From Bradyrhizobium elkanii USDA 76 (lineage in GTDB: Bacteria; Pseudomonadota; Alphaproteobacteria; Rhizobiales; Xanthobacteraceae): a DNA stretch of 64,000 nt. The notes beneath the pieces were generated by a model. The model was not told the origin of the DNA. It ran no database searches and saw nothing but the letters and a program-made list of their open reading frames with translations. Shown piece by piece: positions 1-9,247 of this stretch (position 1 is its first letter; every line of letters begins with the position of its first letter). The translations under genes and the position numbers were made by a program. The stretch is from the NCBI RefSeq assembly GCF_023278185.1, contig NZ_CP066356.1, forward strand, positions 9,051,475-9,115,474, read 5' to 3'.

Positions 1-1469
1 CCAAGGCGATCGCGGCGGCCGGGCTGAAGGTCAGGGACGTCTCCGAGCTCACCGGCTTCCCCGAGATGATGGATGGCCGGGTCAAGACGCTGCACCCGAA
101 GGTCCATGGCGGCCTGCTCGCGATCCGCGACAACAAGGAACACGCCGCGGCGATGGCCTCGCACGGCATCGCGCCGATCGACCTTCTGGTCGTCAACCTC
201 TATCCGTTCGAGGCCACCGTCGACAAAGGCGCCGGCTTCGAGGAGTGCATCGAGAACATCGACATCGGCGGCCCCGCGATGATCCGCGCCGCGGCCAAGA
301 ACCATGACGACGTCGCCGTGGTGGTCGAGGCGAACGACTATTCCGCCGTGCTCGACGAGCTCGCCGCACACAAGGGCGCGACCTCGCTTCAGTTGCGCCG
401 GCGGCTCGCCGCCAAGGCCTATGCGCGCACCGCGGCCTATGACGCCGCGATCTCGAACTGGTTCGCCGTGCAGCTCGACACCAAGGCGCCGGATTTCCGC
501 GCCTTCGGCGGCAAGCTGATCCAGTCGTTGCGCTATGGCGAGAACCCGCACCAGACCGCGGCGTTCTATGCCACGCCGGAGAAGCGGCCGGGCGTTGCGA
601 CCGCGCGCCAGCTGCAGGGCAAGGAACTGTCCTACAACAACATCAACGACACCGACGCGGCCTATGAATGCGTCGGCGAGTTCGATCCGCAGCGCACCGC
701 GGCCTGCGTGATCGTCAAGCACGCCAATCCTTGCGGCGTCGCCGAGGGCCCCGATCTCGCGACCGCCTATGCCCGCGCGCTGGCCTGCGACTCCACCTCG
801 GCCTATGGCGGCATCATCGCGGTCAACCGCACGCTCGATGCGGACGCGGCGCGCGCCATCATCGGCATCTTCACCGAAGTGATCATCGCGCCCGATGCGA
901 CCGAGGAGGCGATCTCGATCATCGCCGGCCGGCGCAATCTGCGCCTGCTGCTCGCCGGCGGCCTGCCGAACGCGCGTGCGACAGGCCTCACCGCCAAGAC
1001 CGTCGCCGGCGGCCTCTTGGTGCAGAGCCGCGACAATGCGGTGGTCGAGGACATGAACCTGAAGGTCGCGACCAAGCGCGCGCCGACCGACGCCGAGCTG
1101 CGCGATCTCAAATTCGCGTTCCGCGTCGCCAAGCACGTCAAGTCGAACACCATCATCTACGCCAAGGATCTCGCCACCGTCGGCATCGGCGCCGGCCAGA
1201 TGAGCCGGGTGGATTCCGCACGCATCGCCGCGCGCAAGGCGCTGGACGCGGCGGCCGAGCTGAAGCTCGCCGAGCCGCTGACCAAGGGTTCGGTGGTCGC
1301 CTCCGACGCCTTCTTCCCGTTCGCCGACGGCATGCTGGCCTGCATCGAAGCCGGCGCCACCGCGGTGATCCAGCCCGGCGGCTCGATGCGCGACGACGAG
1401 GTGATCAAGGCCGCCGACGAACACGGCATCGCCATGGTGTTCACGGGCGTGCGGCATTTCAGGCATTGA
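1..1469 (+). CDS. purH: Bifunctional AICAR formyltransferase / IMP cyclohydrolase, 5' end outside window
   Basis: Catalyses the last two steps of de novo IMP synthesis in the cytoplasm. The reading frame is open from position 3 to the left edge, and the first in-frame residues continue the MGS-like IMP cyclohydrolase domain, so the true start lies before the window. Visible motifs are [15 protein letters not shown] near the start, [11 protein letters not shown] at the beginning of the transformylase domain, VKHANPCG, and [10 protein letters not shown] near the C-terminus. About 489 residues are present, so only a short N-terminal piece is missing. The gene is convergent with the MFS gene that follows, and a perfect hairpin lies between them. 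Identity is very secure. Confidence 0.97.
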   Translation, partial: KAIAAAGLKVRDVSELTGFPEMMDGRVKTLHPKVHGGLLAIRDNKEHAAAMASHGIAPIDLLVVNLYPFEATVDKGAGFEECIENIDIGGPAMIRAAAKNHDDVAVVVEANDYSAVLDELAAHKGATSLQLRRRLAAKAYARTAAYDAAISNWFAVQLDTKAPDFRAFGGKLIQSLRYGENPHQTAAFYATPEKRPGVATARQLQGKELSYNNINDTDAAYECVGEFDPQRTAACVIVKHANPCGVAEGPDLATAYARALACDSTSAYGGIIAVNRTLDADAARAIIGIFTEVIIAPDATEEAISIIAGRRNLRLLLAGGLPNARATGLTAKTVAGGLLVQSRDNAVVEDMNLKVATKRAPTDAELRDLKFAFRVAKHVKSNTIIYAKDLATVGIGAGQMSRVDSARIAARKALDAAAELKLAEPLTKGSVVASDAFFPFADGMLACIEAGATAVIQPGGSMRDDEVIKAADEHGIAMVFTGVRHFRH

Positions 1470-1480
1470 TCCATCCGTTG

Positions 1481-1506
1481 TCGTCCCGGCGAAGGCCGGG
1501 ACGACG
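1481..1506. terminator. Hairpin between convergent genes
   Basis: An 11-bp perfect inverted repeat (GTCGTCCCGGC / GCCGGGACGAC) with a 4-base loop. It lies 12 bases after the purH stop and 8 bases before the end of the opposing MFS gene. The same sequence type recurs as arms of longer intergenic palindromes at 12560 and 54860. It has no T-tract, so it may act as a bidirectional transcript-end structure or simply be a dispersed repeat. Confidence 0.55.
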
Positions 1507-1513
1507 GCGGTGG

Positions 1514-2905
1514 TTACTCCCGCACCTTTGCCAATAGCGCCAGTCCCGCCACGAAGAACGCCACCAGCACCGCCATGCCGGCCTTCTGGCTCGCGGTCGC
1601 CGCGGTGATCGCGCCGATCAGGAGCGGGCCGATGAACGACGTCACCTTGCCGGTGAGCGCGAACAAGCCAAAATACTGCGCGATGCGGTCCTTCGGCGCG
1701 AGGCGGATGAGGAGCGAGCGCGAGGCGGCCTGCAGCGGCGCGCCGGTGGCGCCGATCAGGCAGCCCAGCACGATGTAGGCGCGCTCGGCGGCGCCCGCGA
1801 ACAACGCACCGCCAGGCACCGGCGGCGCGACCGGGATGAACAGGATGGAATCCTTGTTCACGGTGAGGATCACGACGATCGCAAACAGCAGGATCACGAG
1901 GCTGCCGGTGATCACGCGCTTCGGTCCGAATGCATCATCGAGCTTGCCGCCGATCCAGCCGCCGAACGTGCCGGCGACCGCGAGGATGATGCCGAAGGTG
2001 CCGATCCGGATCGTGTCCCAGCCGAACGTGCCGGCGGCATAGATGCCGCCGAACGCAAACAGCGAGACCAGCCCGTCGGTGTAGATCATGTTCGCGAGCA
2101 GAAACCGCGCCAGCGACTTCTGCCTCGGCAGGCTCGACAACGATTCCCTGAGCTCGCGCAAACCTTCGCCGAGCGCTTCGCGCAGCGGGCGCTTCGCCGG
2201 ATAGTCCGGCGTGAACAGGAACATCGGCGTCACGAAGATGATGAACCAGAGCCCGGTCAGCGGCCCGGTGATGCGGTCGCCTTCATGCATGACCGGATCG
2301 AGACCGAACAGCGGCGTGAAGCCGAACAGCGTGCGGCCGGTCTCGGCATTGGCGGCGAGGAATCCAAGCACCAGCACGAGACTCAGGATGCCCCCGACAT
2401 AACCGGTGGCCCAGCCGGTGCCCGAGAGCCGCCCGATCCGGTCGGGCGGCACCAGGGTCGGCATCATCGCATTGTTGAAGACGGTCGCGAACTCGACGCC
2501 GACGCTTGCGATCGCATAGGCGAGCAGCAGCATAGGGATGATGTCGGGATTGCCGGGCTTGCCGATCCACATCGCGCTCGAGCCGATCACGAGCAGCGCG
2601 CCGAAGCCGGCAATCCATGGCTTGCGCCTGCCGCTGGCATCGGCGATTGCCCCGAGCACCGGCGACAGCAGCGCGATCGCAAGTCCGGCAGCCGCGGTGG
2701 CAAACCCCCACAGCGCCTGGCCGCTGGCGGCATCAGGCGCGACAAAGCTCGCGAAATAAGGCGCGAACACGAAGGTCGTGATCAGCGTGAAATAAGGCTG
2801 CGCGGCCCAGTCGAAGAAGATCCAGCTGATGACGGCGGCGCGGCCCGGATAATCCTTGGTGGTGGCCTTCGCGTCACCGGCGCCCGTCTGCATTGTTGCC
2901 GTCAT
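1514..2905 (-). CDS. MFS transporter, UMF1/Atg22-like family
   Basis: Integral inner-membrane carrier of about 463 residues with roughly twelve hydrophobic segments. The order of motifs (WIFFDWAAQPYFTLI near the N-terminus, an internal GAIADASGRRKPW loop 2-3 signature, then an AASRSLLIRLAP segment in the C-terminal half) is that of the UMF1 / Atg22-like branch of the major facilitator superfamily. The substrate is unknown; relatives are annotated as permeases of unknown specificity. The open frame extends further upstream to 2974, but the start at 2905 (MTATMQTG) is preferred because the extra N-terminal 23 residues look non-coding. The gene diverges from ggt, about 114 bases away. Confidence 0.82.
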   Translation of the reverse strand: MTATMQTGAGDAKATTKDYPGRAAVISWIFFDWAAQPYFTLITTFVFAPYFASFVAPDAASGQALWGFATAAAGLAIALLSPVLGAIADASGRRKPWIAGFGALLVIGSSAMWIGKPGNPDIIPMLLLAYAIASVGVEFATVFNNAMMPTLVPPDRIGRLSGTGWATGYVGGILSLVLVLGFLAANAETGRTLFGFTPLFGLDPVMHEGDRITGPLTGLWFIIFVTPMFLFTPDYPAKRPLREALGEGLRELRESLSSLPRQKSLARFLLANMIYTDGLVSLFAFGGIYAAGTFGWDTIRIGTFGIILAVAGTFGGWIGGKLDDAFGPKRVITGSLVILLFAIVVILTVNKDSILFIPVAPPVPGGALFAGAAERAYIVLGCLIGATGAPLQAASRSLLIRLAPKDRIAQYFGLFALTGKVTSFIGPLLIGAITAATASQKAGMAVLVAFFVAGLALLAKVRE

Positions 2906-3019
2906 CGCGAAAGATATTCCCCAACTCGAACCACAGGCAGGCTTTTGCCGTTCCAATCCGCTCCCATATAGCATGAGCCGGTTTGACCGATACGGCGATG
3001 AACAGGGCAGGACATTTCG

Positions 3020-4765
3020 ATGGCGCTGACGGCAACGATGTCGCGACGGCTGTTTGCCGCTCTCCTGGTGATTGGTATCGCGACGCCTGCCCTCGGCCAG
3101 GTCCAGCGCCGCTTCTATGAACCGTCAGCCGCGGACACGATTCGCAGCATTCGCGCCGAAAACGGCATGGTGGTGGCGCAGGAGAAGCTGGCTGCGCAAA
3201 TTGGCGCCGACATCCTGCGACAGGGCGGCAATGCGGTCGACGCCGCGGTCGCCACCGGCTTTGCGATGGCCGTGACCTATCCGCGCGCCGGCAATATCGG
3301 CGGCGGCGGCTTCATGGTGGTCCATCTTGCCGGACGCAATGAGGATGTCGCGATCGACTATCGCGAGACCGCGCCGCAGGCTGCGACCCGCGACATGTTC
3401 CTGAACGCCGACGGCAAGCCCGATCCCGACAAGTCGCGCAACTCCGCGCTTGCGATCGGCGTGCCCGGCACGGTCGCGGGCCTTTCGCTGGCGCTGGAGA
3501 AATATGGCTCCGGCAAGTTCACGCTGGCGCAGATCCTCAAGCCCGCGATCGACCTCGCGCGCGACGGCTTCATCCTCACCGACGACACATCGGACACGCT
3601 GAACGACATGTATCGCCGCATGTCGCGCTGGCCGAATTCGGCCAGGACGTTCTCGCACGCCGATGGTACGCCGCTGCGCGAGGGCGACCGCCTGATCCAG
3701 GGCGATCTCGCCGGCGTACTGACTGATATTGCCGAACAAGGCCCGCGCGGCTTCTACCAGGGCGCCGTCGCCGAGAAGCTCGTCAGCGGCATCAGGAATG
3801 CCGGCGGCATCTTCACCCTCGAGGATCTGAAATCCTACCAGCCGGTGATCCGCACGCCGATCCGCGGCAGCTATCGCGGCTACGACATCGTCTCGATGCC
3901 GCAGCCCTCCTCCGGCGGCGTCGTGCTGCTTGAGATTCTCAACATCCTCGAAGGCTTTCCGATGTCCGACATGAGGCAGGGCTCGGCCGCCTCGCTGCAT
4001 GTGATGATCGAGGCGATGAAGCGGGCCTATGCCGATCGCGCGCGCTATCTCGGCGATCCCGCCTTCGTCGACGCGCCGACGCAATTGCTGATCGACAAGG
4101 ACTATGCCGCCAAGCAGCGCGCCACCATCGATCTTGCCCGCGCCACGCCATGGACCGATGTGCGCAACGCGAAGCAACCGCGCGAGGGCGACAACACAAC
4201 GCATTATTCGGTCGTCGACGCCGGCGGCAACGCCGTCAGCAACACCTACACGCTGAACTTCCCCTACGGCGTCGGCCTCGTCGCCGACGGCACAGGCGTG
4301 CTGCTGAACAACGAGCTCGACGATTTCACCGCCGCGCCCGGCGCCTCCAATGCCTTCGGCCTGGTCGGCTTCGAGGCCAATCTGCCGGGACCCGGCAAGC
4401 GACCGCTGTCGTCGATGTCGCCGACCATCGTGCTGAAGGACGGCAAGCCAGTGCTGGTGACGGGCTCGCCCGGCGGCAGCCGCATCATCTCCGCGGTGAC
4501 GCAGATCATCGTCGACGTGATCGACTACAAGATGGACGTTGCGGCCGCGGTCGCCGCGCCCCGCATGCACCATCAATGGCTGCCCGACGAGGTCCGGATC
4601 GAGCGCGGCTTTCCCGACGCGGTGCTGGGCGATCTGCGCGCCAAGGGCCACAAACTGGTCGAGCCGCTCGGCTACTCCTCCGCGAACTCGATCCTCGTCA
4701 CGACCAACGGTCTGCTCGGCGCACCGGATCCGCGCACGCGCGGCTCGGAGGCTGCGGGATACTAA
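3020..4765 (+). CDS. ggt: Gamma-glutamyltransferase precursor
   Basis: Periplasmic N-terminal-nucleophile enzyme that removes or transfers the gamma-glutamyl group of glutathione and related compounds. The 581-residue product starts with a Sec signal peptide (LLVIGIATPALGQ, cleavage about residue 26). The autoprocessing site is visible as NTTHYSVVD, where the first Thr (residue 393) would become the catalytic N-terminus of the small subunit. GNIGGGGFMVVH in the large subunit and GSPGGSRII in the small subunit match the family's conserved binding loops. Length is normal for the family. It stands alone, followed by a 133-bp palindromic element, so it is probably monocistronic. Confidence 0.95.
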   Translation: MALTATMSRRLFAALLVIGIATPALGQVQRRFYEPSAADTIRSIRAENGMVVAQEKLAAQIGADILRQGGNAVDAAVATGFAMAVTYPRAGNIGGGGFMVVHLAGRNEDVAIDYRETAPQAATRDMFLNADGKPDPDKSRNSALAIGVPGTVAGLSLALEKYGSGKFTLAQILKPAIDLARDGFILTDDTSDTLNDMYRRMSRWPNSARTFSHADGTPLREGDRLIQGDLAGVLTDIAEQGPRGFYQGAVAEKLVSGIRNAGGIFTLEDLKSYQPVIRTPIRGSYRGYDIVSMPQPSSGGVVLLEILNILEGFPMSDMRQGSAASLHVMIEAMKRAYADRARYLGDPAFVDAPTQLLIDKDYAAKQRATIDLARATPWTDVRNAKQPREGDNTTHYSVVDAGGNAVSNTYTLNFPYGVGLVADGTGVLLNNELDDFTAAPGASNAFGLVGFEANLPGPGKRPLSSMSPTIVLKDGKPVLVTGSPGGSRIISAVTQIIVDVIDYKMDVAAAVAAPRMHHQWLPDEVRIERGFPDAVLGDLRAKGHKLVEPLGYSSANSILVTTNGLLGAPDPRTRGSEAAGY

Positions 4766-4801
4766 CGTGATCGGATCGGGTTGAGCTGGAGCGGCATCGG
4801 A

Positions 4802-4934
4802 GGTTCACCTCTCCGTTGGGAGAGGTCGATTTGCGTAGCAAATCGGGTGAGGGGTTACGGTCTATCGAGAAAGCAAAAGCCCTCACCCGGATTGCTTCGC
4901 AATCCGACCTCTCCCCGTCGGGGAGAGGTGAACC
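4802..4934. repeat. Intergenic inverted repeat (GGTTCACCTCTCC family)
   Basis: The 316-base gap between ggt and the next MFS gene is largely occupied by a long imperfect palindrome. Its outer arms are GGTTCACCTCTCC and GGAGAGGTGAACC, with internal complementary blocks around GATTTGCGTAGCAAATC and GATTGCTTCGCAATC that can form smaller hairpins. It has no coding content. Similar purine/pyrimidine-rich palindromes occur at 6421 and 9248. It is probably a dispersed non-autonomous element that also ends the ggt transcript. The remaining gap, 4935-5081, shows nothing besides the leader of the next gene. Confidence 0.8.
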
Positions 4935-5081
4935 AAAACCGCCGTGAGCCGATTCAGCCAAATCTCATCCCGCTCTAAACGCGGCTTTGCCCGGCCTGCG
5001 ACATCGCGATAGATTGGCGGTCCGCGCACCTCCGGCCGCGGATCGCAAACAGCCGGTGAACGATTTCTCCGGGGAACGCGC

Positions 5082-6380
5082 ATGAGCACGGCCGAAACCA
5101 AATCGATGGAAGTTGCAGAGATCGAGGACACCAGCCTCCTCGCCTTCTATCGCGACATGAACCTGCAGGAGCGGCGCACGTTCTGGGCCTGCGCGTCGGG
5201 CTGGACGCTCGACGGCATGGATTTCATGATCTATCCGCTGGTGATCGGCACCATCATCACGCTCTGGAAGGTCGACCCCGGCACCGCGGGTCTCGCGGGC
5301 ACCGTGACATTGCTGGCCTCCGCCGTGGGCGGCTGGCTCGGCGGCTATCTGTCCGACCGCATCGGGCGGGTTAAGACGCTGCAGCTCACCATCATCTGGT
5401 TCTCATTCTTCTCGCTGGTCTGCGCAGTGGTGCAGAATTTCGATCAGCTTCTGGTCGCCCGCGCACTGCTCGGCCTCGGCTTCGGCGGCGAATGGGCGGC
5501 CGGCGCCGTGCTGATCGGCGAGGCGATCCGGCCGCAATATCGCGGACGCGCGGTCGGCTCGGTGCAGTCGGGCTGGGCGGTCGGCTGGGGCCTCGCGGTG
5601 CTGGCGCAGGCGATCCTGTTCTCGGTGCTGCCGGCGGAGAACGCCTGGCGCTGGATGTTCGTGATCGGCGCGCTGCCGGCGCTGCTGGTGTTCTATCTGC
5701 GCCGCTATGTCACCGAGCCGGAAATCTCCGCCGCGACCATGGCGCAGGCGCAGGCCTCCGGCAGCGGACCCGCCGCGTTGTGGGAGATCTTCCACGGACC
5801 GATCCTGAAGACCACGCTGCTGGCGTCGCTGGTCGGCACCGGCATGCAGGGCGGCTACTACGCCATCACCTTCTGGGTGCCGCGCTTCCTCACCACCGAG
5901 CGCAAGCTGTCGGTGGTCGGCTCGACCGGCTATCTCGCGACGCTGATCATCGGCTCGTTCATCGGCTATCTGGTCGGTGCCTGGCTCGCCGACCGGATCG
6001 GCCGGCGCAATCTGTTCCTGATCTTCTCGATCGGCGCGATCGCGGTGGTGCTGCTCTACACCCAATTGCCGCTGTCCAACGAGGTGCTGTGGGTGCTGGG
6101 CTTTCCGCTCGGCTTCTTTGCCTCGGGCTATTTCTCCGGCATGGGCGCGTTCCTGACCGAACTGTATCCGACCCGGCTGCGTGGCTCCGGCCAGGGCTTC
6201 TGCTACAATTTCGGCCGCGGCATCGGCGCGCTGTTCCCGTTCCTGGTCGGCGCGCTGTCGACCACGACCACGCTCGCCAACGCGATCGCGATCTTCGCGG
6301 TGGCGGCCTATGGCGTGTTCTTCCTCGCCGCCTACGCGCTGCCGGAAACGCGCGGGCGTGTGCTGCATGCGGATGGATAG
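5082..6380 (+). CDS. MFS transporter, metabolite:H+ symporter type
   Basis: Inner-membrane secondary carrier of 432 residues with twelve predicted membrane spans. Family signatures are GWTLDGMDFMIYPL in the first helix, GGYLSDRIGRVKTL in loop 2-3, and ADRIGRRNLF in the symmetrical loop 8-9. The Asp in the first helix and the overall pattern place it near the aromatic-acid/sialate symporter branch, which imports organic acids with protons. The actual substrate cannot be read from sequence. The ATG at 5082 follows a GGGGAA ribosome-binding site. There is no obvious catabolic operon beside it, so it is probably a stand-alone importer. Confidence 0.85.
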   Translation: MSTAETKSMEVAEIEDTSLLAFYRDMNLQERRTFWACASGWTLDGMDFMIYPLVIGTIITLWKVDPGTAGLAGTVTLLASAVGGWLGGYLSDRIGRVKTLQLTIIWFSFFSLVCAVVQNFDQLLVARALLGLGFGGEWAAGAVLIGEAIRPQYRGRAVGSVQSGWAVGWGLAVLAQAILFSVLPAENAWRWMFVIGALPALLVFYLRRYVTEPEISAATMAQAQASGSGPAALWEIFHGPILKTTLLASLVGTGMQGGYYAITFWVPRFLTTERKLSVVGSTGYLATLIIGSFIGYLVGAWLADRIGRRNLFLIFSIGAIAVVLLYTQLPLSNEVLWVLGFPLGFFASGYFSGMGAFLTELYPTRLRGSGQGFCYNFGRGIGALFPFLVGALSTTTTLANAIAIFAVAAYGVFFLAAYALPETRGRVLHADG

Positions 6381-6420
6381 GACGTGAGGTAGGGCTGTGG
6401 CTGCGCCGCTTGCTCGGTCG

Positions 6421-6523
6421 TCCCCTCCCCCCTTGCGGGGGAGGGCTAGGGAGAGGGGTAGCCGCGAAGGCGGTGTGTGTGGCTTACCCCTCTCCCCAAC
6501 CCTCCCCCGCAAGGGGGGAGGGA
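6421..6523. repeat. Intergenic inverted repeat (C/G-rich, TCCCCTCC family)
   Basis: Two roughly 42-base arms (starting TCCCCTCCCCC and ending GGGGGGAGGGA) are nearly perfect reverse complements, separated by about 18 bases. Each arm contains its own CTTGCGGGGG mini-hairpin. It sits between the MFS and SDR genes, which read the same way. It resembles the element at 9248. Confidence 0.8.
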
Positions 6524-6557
6524 GCCTGATAGTGTGCGTCCCTAACAGGAGGCTGCC

Positions 6558-7454
6558 ATGACATCGCTCAAGGGCAAGACGCTGTTCATCTCGGGCGCGA
6601 GCCGCGGCATCGGGCTGGCGATCGCGCTGCGCGCCGCGCGTGACGGCGCCAATGTCGCGATCGCGGCGAAGACCGCCGAGCCGCATCCGAAGCTGAAGGG
6701 CACGATCTACACCGCCGCCGACGAGGTCCGCGCCGCCGGCGGCAAGGCGCTGCCGGTGCTCTGCGACATCAGGGACGAGGCGCAGGTGATGGCGGCGATC
6801 GAGCAGACCGTCGCCGAGTTCGGCGGCATCGACGTCTGCGTCAACAATGCCAGCGCCATCAGCCTGACCAATTCGCAGGCAACCGACATGAAGCGGTTCG
6901 ACCTGATGATGGGAATCAACACCCGCGGCACCTTCATGGTGTCGAAATACTGCATCCCGCACCTGAAGAAGGCGGAGAACCCGCACATCCTGATGCTGTC
7001 GCCGCCGCTCGACATGAAGACGAAATGGTTCGAGCACTCGACCGCCTACACGATGGCGAAGTTCGGCATGAGCATGTGCGTGCTCGGGCTGGCGGGCGAA
7101 TTGAAATCGGCCGGAGTTGCCGTCAACGCGCTGTGGCCGCGCACCACGATCGCGACCGCGGCGGTCGGCAACCTGCTCGGCGGCGACGCCATGATGCGCG
7201 CGAGCCGCACGCCCGAGATCATGGGCGATGCGGCCTACGCGATCATCACCCGGCCGTCGCGCGAATTCACCGGGCATTTCTGCATCGACGACAAGGTGCT
7301 CTATGCCAATGGCGTACGCGACTTCGAGCGCTACCGCGTCGATCCCTCGGTGGCGTTGATGTCGGACTTCTTCGTGCCCGACGACGACGTGCCGCCGCCC
7401 GGCGTCACCGTGCAGCCGCTGCCGTCGGTCGGCGGCGCCCAGACGTCTCGCTAG
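6558..7454 (+). CDS. SDR family oxidoreductase, HSDL2-like
   Basis: NAD(P)-dependent short-chain dehydrogenase/reductase of 298 residues. The Rossmann signature GASRGIG lies at about residues 12-18, NNAS at about 97-100, and the catalytic pair appears as YTMAK. The overall layout, including KTAEPHPKLKGTIYTAADE after the second strand and the ALWPRTTIATAA segment after the active site, matches the hydroxysteroid-dehydrogenase-like protein 2 / citronellal-dehydrogenase-like group. The substrate is unknown. AGGAGG stands six bases before the ATG, which fixes the start. It is convergent with the next gene, with the two stop codons almost touching. Confidence 0.88.
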   Translation: MTSLKGKTLFISGASRGIGLAIALRAARDGANVAIAAKTAEPHPKLKGTIYTAADEVRAAGGKALPVLCDIRDEAQVMAAIEQTVAEFGGIDVCVNNASAISLTNSQATDMKRFDLMMGINTRGTFMVSKYCIPHLKKAENPHILMLSPPLDMKTKWFEHSTAYTMAKFGMSMCVLGLAGELKSAGVAVNALWPRTTIATAAVGNLLGGDAMMRASRTPEIMGDAAYAIITRPSREFTGHFCIDDKVLYANGVRDFERYRVDPSVALMSDFFVPDDDVPPPGVTVQPLPSVGGAQTSR

Positions 7455-7455
7455 G

Positions 7456-7791
7456 CTAGACCACAGACGCGTTCAGCTCTGCGCGCCAATGCTGCACGCG
7501 CTCCTTCAGCAGCGTGTCGCGCACATAGCCGAGCTCCTCGTCCTCGATCCGCTCCAATGTTTCGAGCGAGAGATGATCCGCGCCGTGGGCCGTCCAGGCG
7601 CGCTGCAGCTGCGCGTTGCGATGGCTGCCCATCCGCAGCGTGAACCAGATGCGGTTCTCGATCTTGTCGAGATCGAGCGCCTGCCCCACCCAGACCTCGC
7701 CGGTCGCGCGGCAGCGAATCGCGAACACGCCGGCAACGCTCGCGCGTTTCTTGTAGTCGGCGATGGCTTGCTTGCGGTCCTCGGTCTTCAT
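7456..7791 (-). CDS. GIY-YIG nuclease family protein
   Basis: Small 111-residue protein. The segment GVFAIRCRATGEVWVGQA is a diverged GIY...YIG pair (here GVF...WVG), and R/E residues follow in the order expected for the fold. Members of this short family in Rhizobiales are annotated as GIY-YIG nuclease family proteins of unknown role. Because the canonical first Tyr is Phe and the second is Trp, nuclease activity is uncertain. GGAGCTGCC before the ATG gives a good ribosome-binding site. It has its own well-formed promoter (7819-7847, - strand) with two palindromic sites, suggesting single-gene regulation by a repressor encoded elsewhere. Confidence 0.75.
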   Translation of the reverse strand: MKTEDRKQAIADYKKRASVAGVFAIRCRATGEVWVGQALDLDKIENRIWFTLRMGSHRNAQLQRAWTAHGADHLSLETLERIEDEELGYVRDTLLKERVQHWRAELNASVV

Positions 7792-7818
7792 GGCAGCTCC
7801 GATGTTCCAGGCACGCTA

Positions 7819-7847
7819 TTTATACCCGGGCATTATTGACAAGGCAA
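7819..7847 (-). promoter_or_regulatory. Predicted sigma-70-type promoter of the GIY-YIG gene
   Basis: Read on the - strand, TTGCCT (7847-7842) and TATAAA (7824-7819) are separated by exactly 17 bases. The -10 lies 28 bases before the start codon. The local sequence is markedly AT-rich compared with its surroundings. Confidence 0.6.
7822..7833. promoter_or_regulatory. Palindromic operator-like site, copy 2
   Basis: TACCCGGGCA (7823-7832) fits the palindromic consensus TAYCCGGRYA shared with the neighbouring site at 7850. It abuts the predicted -10 hexamer, where a bound repressor would block RNA polymerase. Confidence 0.5.
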
Positions 7848-7849
7848 TA

Positions 7850-7861
7850 TTACCCGGATAA
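7850..7861. promoter_or_regulatory. Palindromic operator-like site, copy 1
   Basis: TTACCCGGATAA is a near-perfect 12-bp palindrome (consensus TTAYCCGGRTAA). It lies just upstream of the predicted -35, and its centre is 28 bp from the centre of the second site. Confidence 0.5.
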
Positions 7862-7905
7862 AAAATAGCGGCATCGAAACCCGAGCCGCTGTTATGACCG
7901 CGAAC

Positions 7906-8571
7906 TCACCGGCCGACCTGGTACGGCCCGCCCTTCTCCAGTGCCCGCGCATAGGCCGGGCGGGCGTGGATGCGCTCAAGGAACGCGACACATTTGGGAT
8001 GGCCGTCCTCGAGCCCACCGCGCGCCGCGGCAGCCTCGAGCGGAAAGCTCATCTGGATGTCGGCGCCGGAAAACGCGCTGCCGGCGAACCATTCGCTCTT
8101 GCCGAGCTCGCCTTCCCAATAGGCCATGTGCTGCTTGAGCTGCGGATTGACCAGCGTCGACAGCGCCGTGTTGGACACCTTGCGCACCAGGGGCCGCAGC
8201 AGCGCCGGCGCGCGCTTCGGCATCAGCGTGAACAGGAGCTTCAGCAGCAGCGGCGTCATCGCCGAACCCTCGGCGTAGTGCAGCCAGTAGGTGTAGCGCA
8301 GCCGCTCCGGCGTATCGGCCGGCGGGATCAGGCGCCCGTTGCCGTAGGTCGCGATGATGTATTCGAGGATCGCGCCGGATTCCGCGATCGTGTGGCCGTT
8401 GTCGGTGACGACGGGCGACTTGCCGAGCGGATGGATCGCGCGCAGCTCCTTCGGCGCCCGCATGTCGGGCTGCCGCTGATAGCGCACGATCTCGTAAGGC
8501 ACACCCAATTCCTCGAGCAGCCACAGCACGCGCTGCGAGCGGGAATTGTTGAGGTGATGAACCGTCAGCAT
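7906..8571 (-). CDS. Glutathione S-transferase family protein
   Basis: Cytosolic GST-fold protein of 221 residues. The N-terminal thioredoxin-like domain runs to about residue 80 and includes NNSRSQRVLWLLEELG and the cis-Pro/glutathione-binding LGKSPVV...IAESGAILEYI pattern. An all-helical C-terminal domain follows, with the SGADIQMSF N-capping/hydrophobic staple motif. The likely catalytic residue is Ser10 in the NNSRS segment. The exact substrate is unknown. AGAGGAC precedes the ATG at 8571. It diverges from the DUF2239 gene with 41 bases between start codons. Confidence 0.9.
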   Translation of the reverse strand: MLTVHHLNNSRSQRVLWLLEELGVPYEIVRYQRQPDMRAPKELRAIHPLGKSPVVTDNGHTIAESGAILEYIIATYGNGRLIPPADTPERLRYTYWLHYAEGSAMTPLLLKLLFTLMPKRAPALLRPLVRKVSNTALSTLVNPQLKQHMAYWEGELGKSEWFAGSAFSGADIQMSFPLEAAAARGGLEDGHPKCVAFLERIHARPAYARALEKGGPYQVGR

Positions 8572-8612
8572 GGGCGTCCTCTGGGGTGTCAGCGCAATCG
8601 GAAAGGTCTACC

Positions 8613-9200
8613 ATGAATCCTGCCTATGTCGCCTTCGAAGGCGAGCATCGCATCGGCGCCGGTGACCTTCCGGAGGTTGCACGCGCCGCCAAGCAACTGC
8701 TTGACCGGCGCAAGGACGCCGCGATCCTGGTGTTCAACGGCCGCACCTCGGCGCTGGTCGATATCGATTTCCGCGGCTCGGTCGACGACGTGCTGGCGCG
8801 GCTGCCGAGGCTCGCGCCGGCGCCCGGCGAGGAGCCGGCGGCGCCGACCGCGCCGCGCGGGCCCGGTCGGCCAAAGCTTGGCGTCGTCGCGCGCGAGATC
8901 ACGCTGCTGCCGCGGCATTGGGACTGGCTCGCGCAGCAGAAGGGCGGCGCATCGGTCGCGATCCGCAAGCTGATCGACGAGGCACGGCGCTCCAGCGGCG
9001 ACAAGGACCGCACCCGCAGCGCGCAGGATGCCGCCTATCGCTTCATGACTGTCATGGCCGGCAACCGGCCGAACTATGAGGATGCGATCCGCGCCCTGTT
9101 CGCCCACGACCGGCGCCGCTTTGCGACGCTGATCGCGGACTGGCCGGCCGATATTCGCGATCACGCGATCCGGCTCGCCTATAGCGATCAAGCGGACTGA
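8613..9200 (+). CDS. DUF2239 family protein
   Basis: A 195-residue protein of unknown function. The N-terminal half (VFNGRTSALVDIDFRGS) is followed by a Pro/Ala linker with GRPKLGVVARE, and then the conserved LLPRHWDWLAQQ...GGASVAIRKLIDEARR block and AYRFMTVMAGNRP, which together define DUF2239. The GRPKLG stretch resembles an AT-hook, which hints at DNA association but proves nothing. The start at 8613 follows GGAAAGG; an upstream in-frame ATG at 8586 is less likely. No operon partner. Confidence 0.82.
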   Translation: MNPAYVAFEGEHRIGAGDLPEVARAAKQLLDRRKDAAILVFNGRTSALVDIDFRGSVDDVLARLPRLAPAPGEEPAAPTAPRGPGRPKLGVVAREITLLPRHWDWLAQQKGGASVAIRKLIDEARRSSGDKDRTRSAQDAAYRFMTVMAGNRPNYEDAIRALFAHDRRRFATLIADWPADIRDHAIRLAYSDQAD

Positions 9201-9247
9201 TGCCCGATGAACTAATGTCGACGGGCAACCGCGAGCGAGATGCGCCC

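Noticed and set aside
4802..4934. Repeat clusters considered as a CRISPR array or insertion-sequence ends
   Set aside because: They are single palindromes without regularly spaced direct repeats, spacers or any transposase gene.
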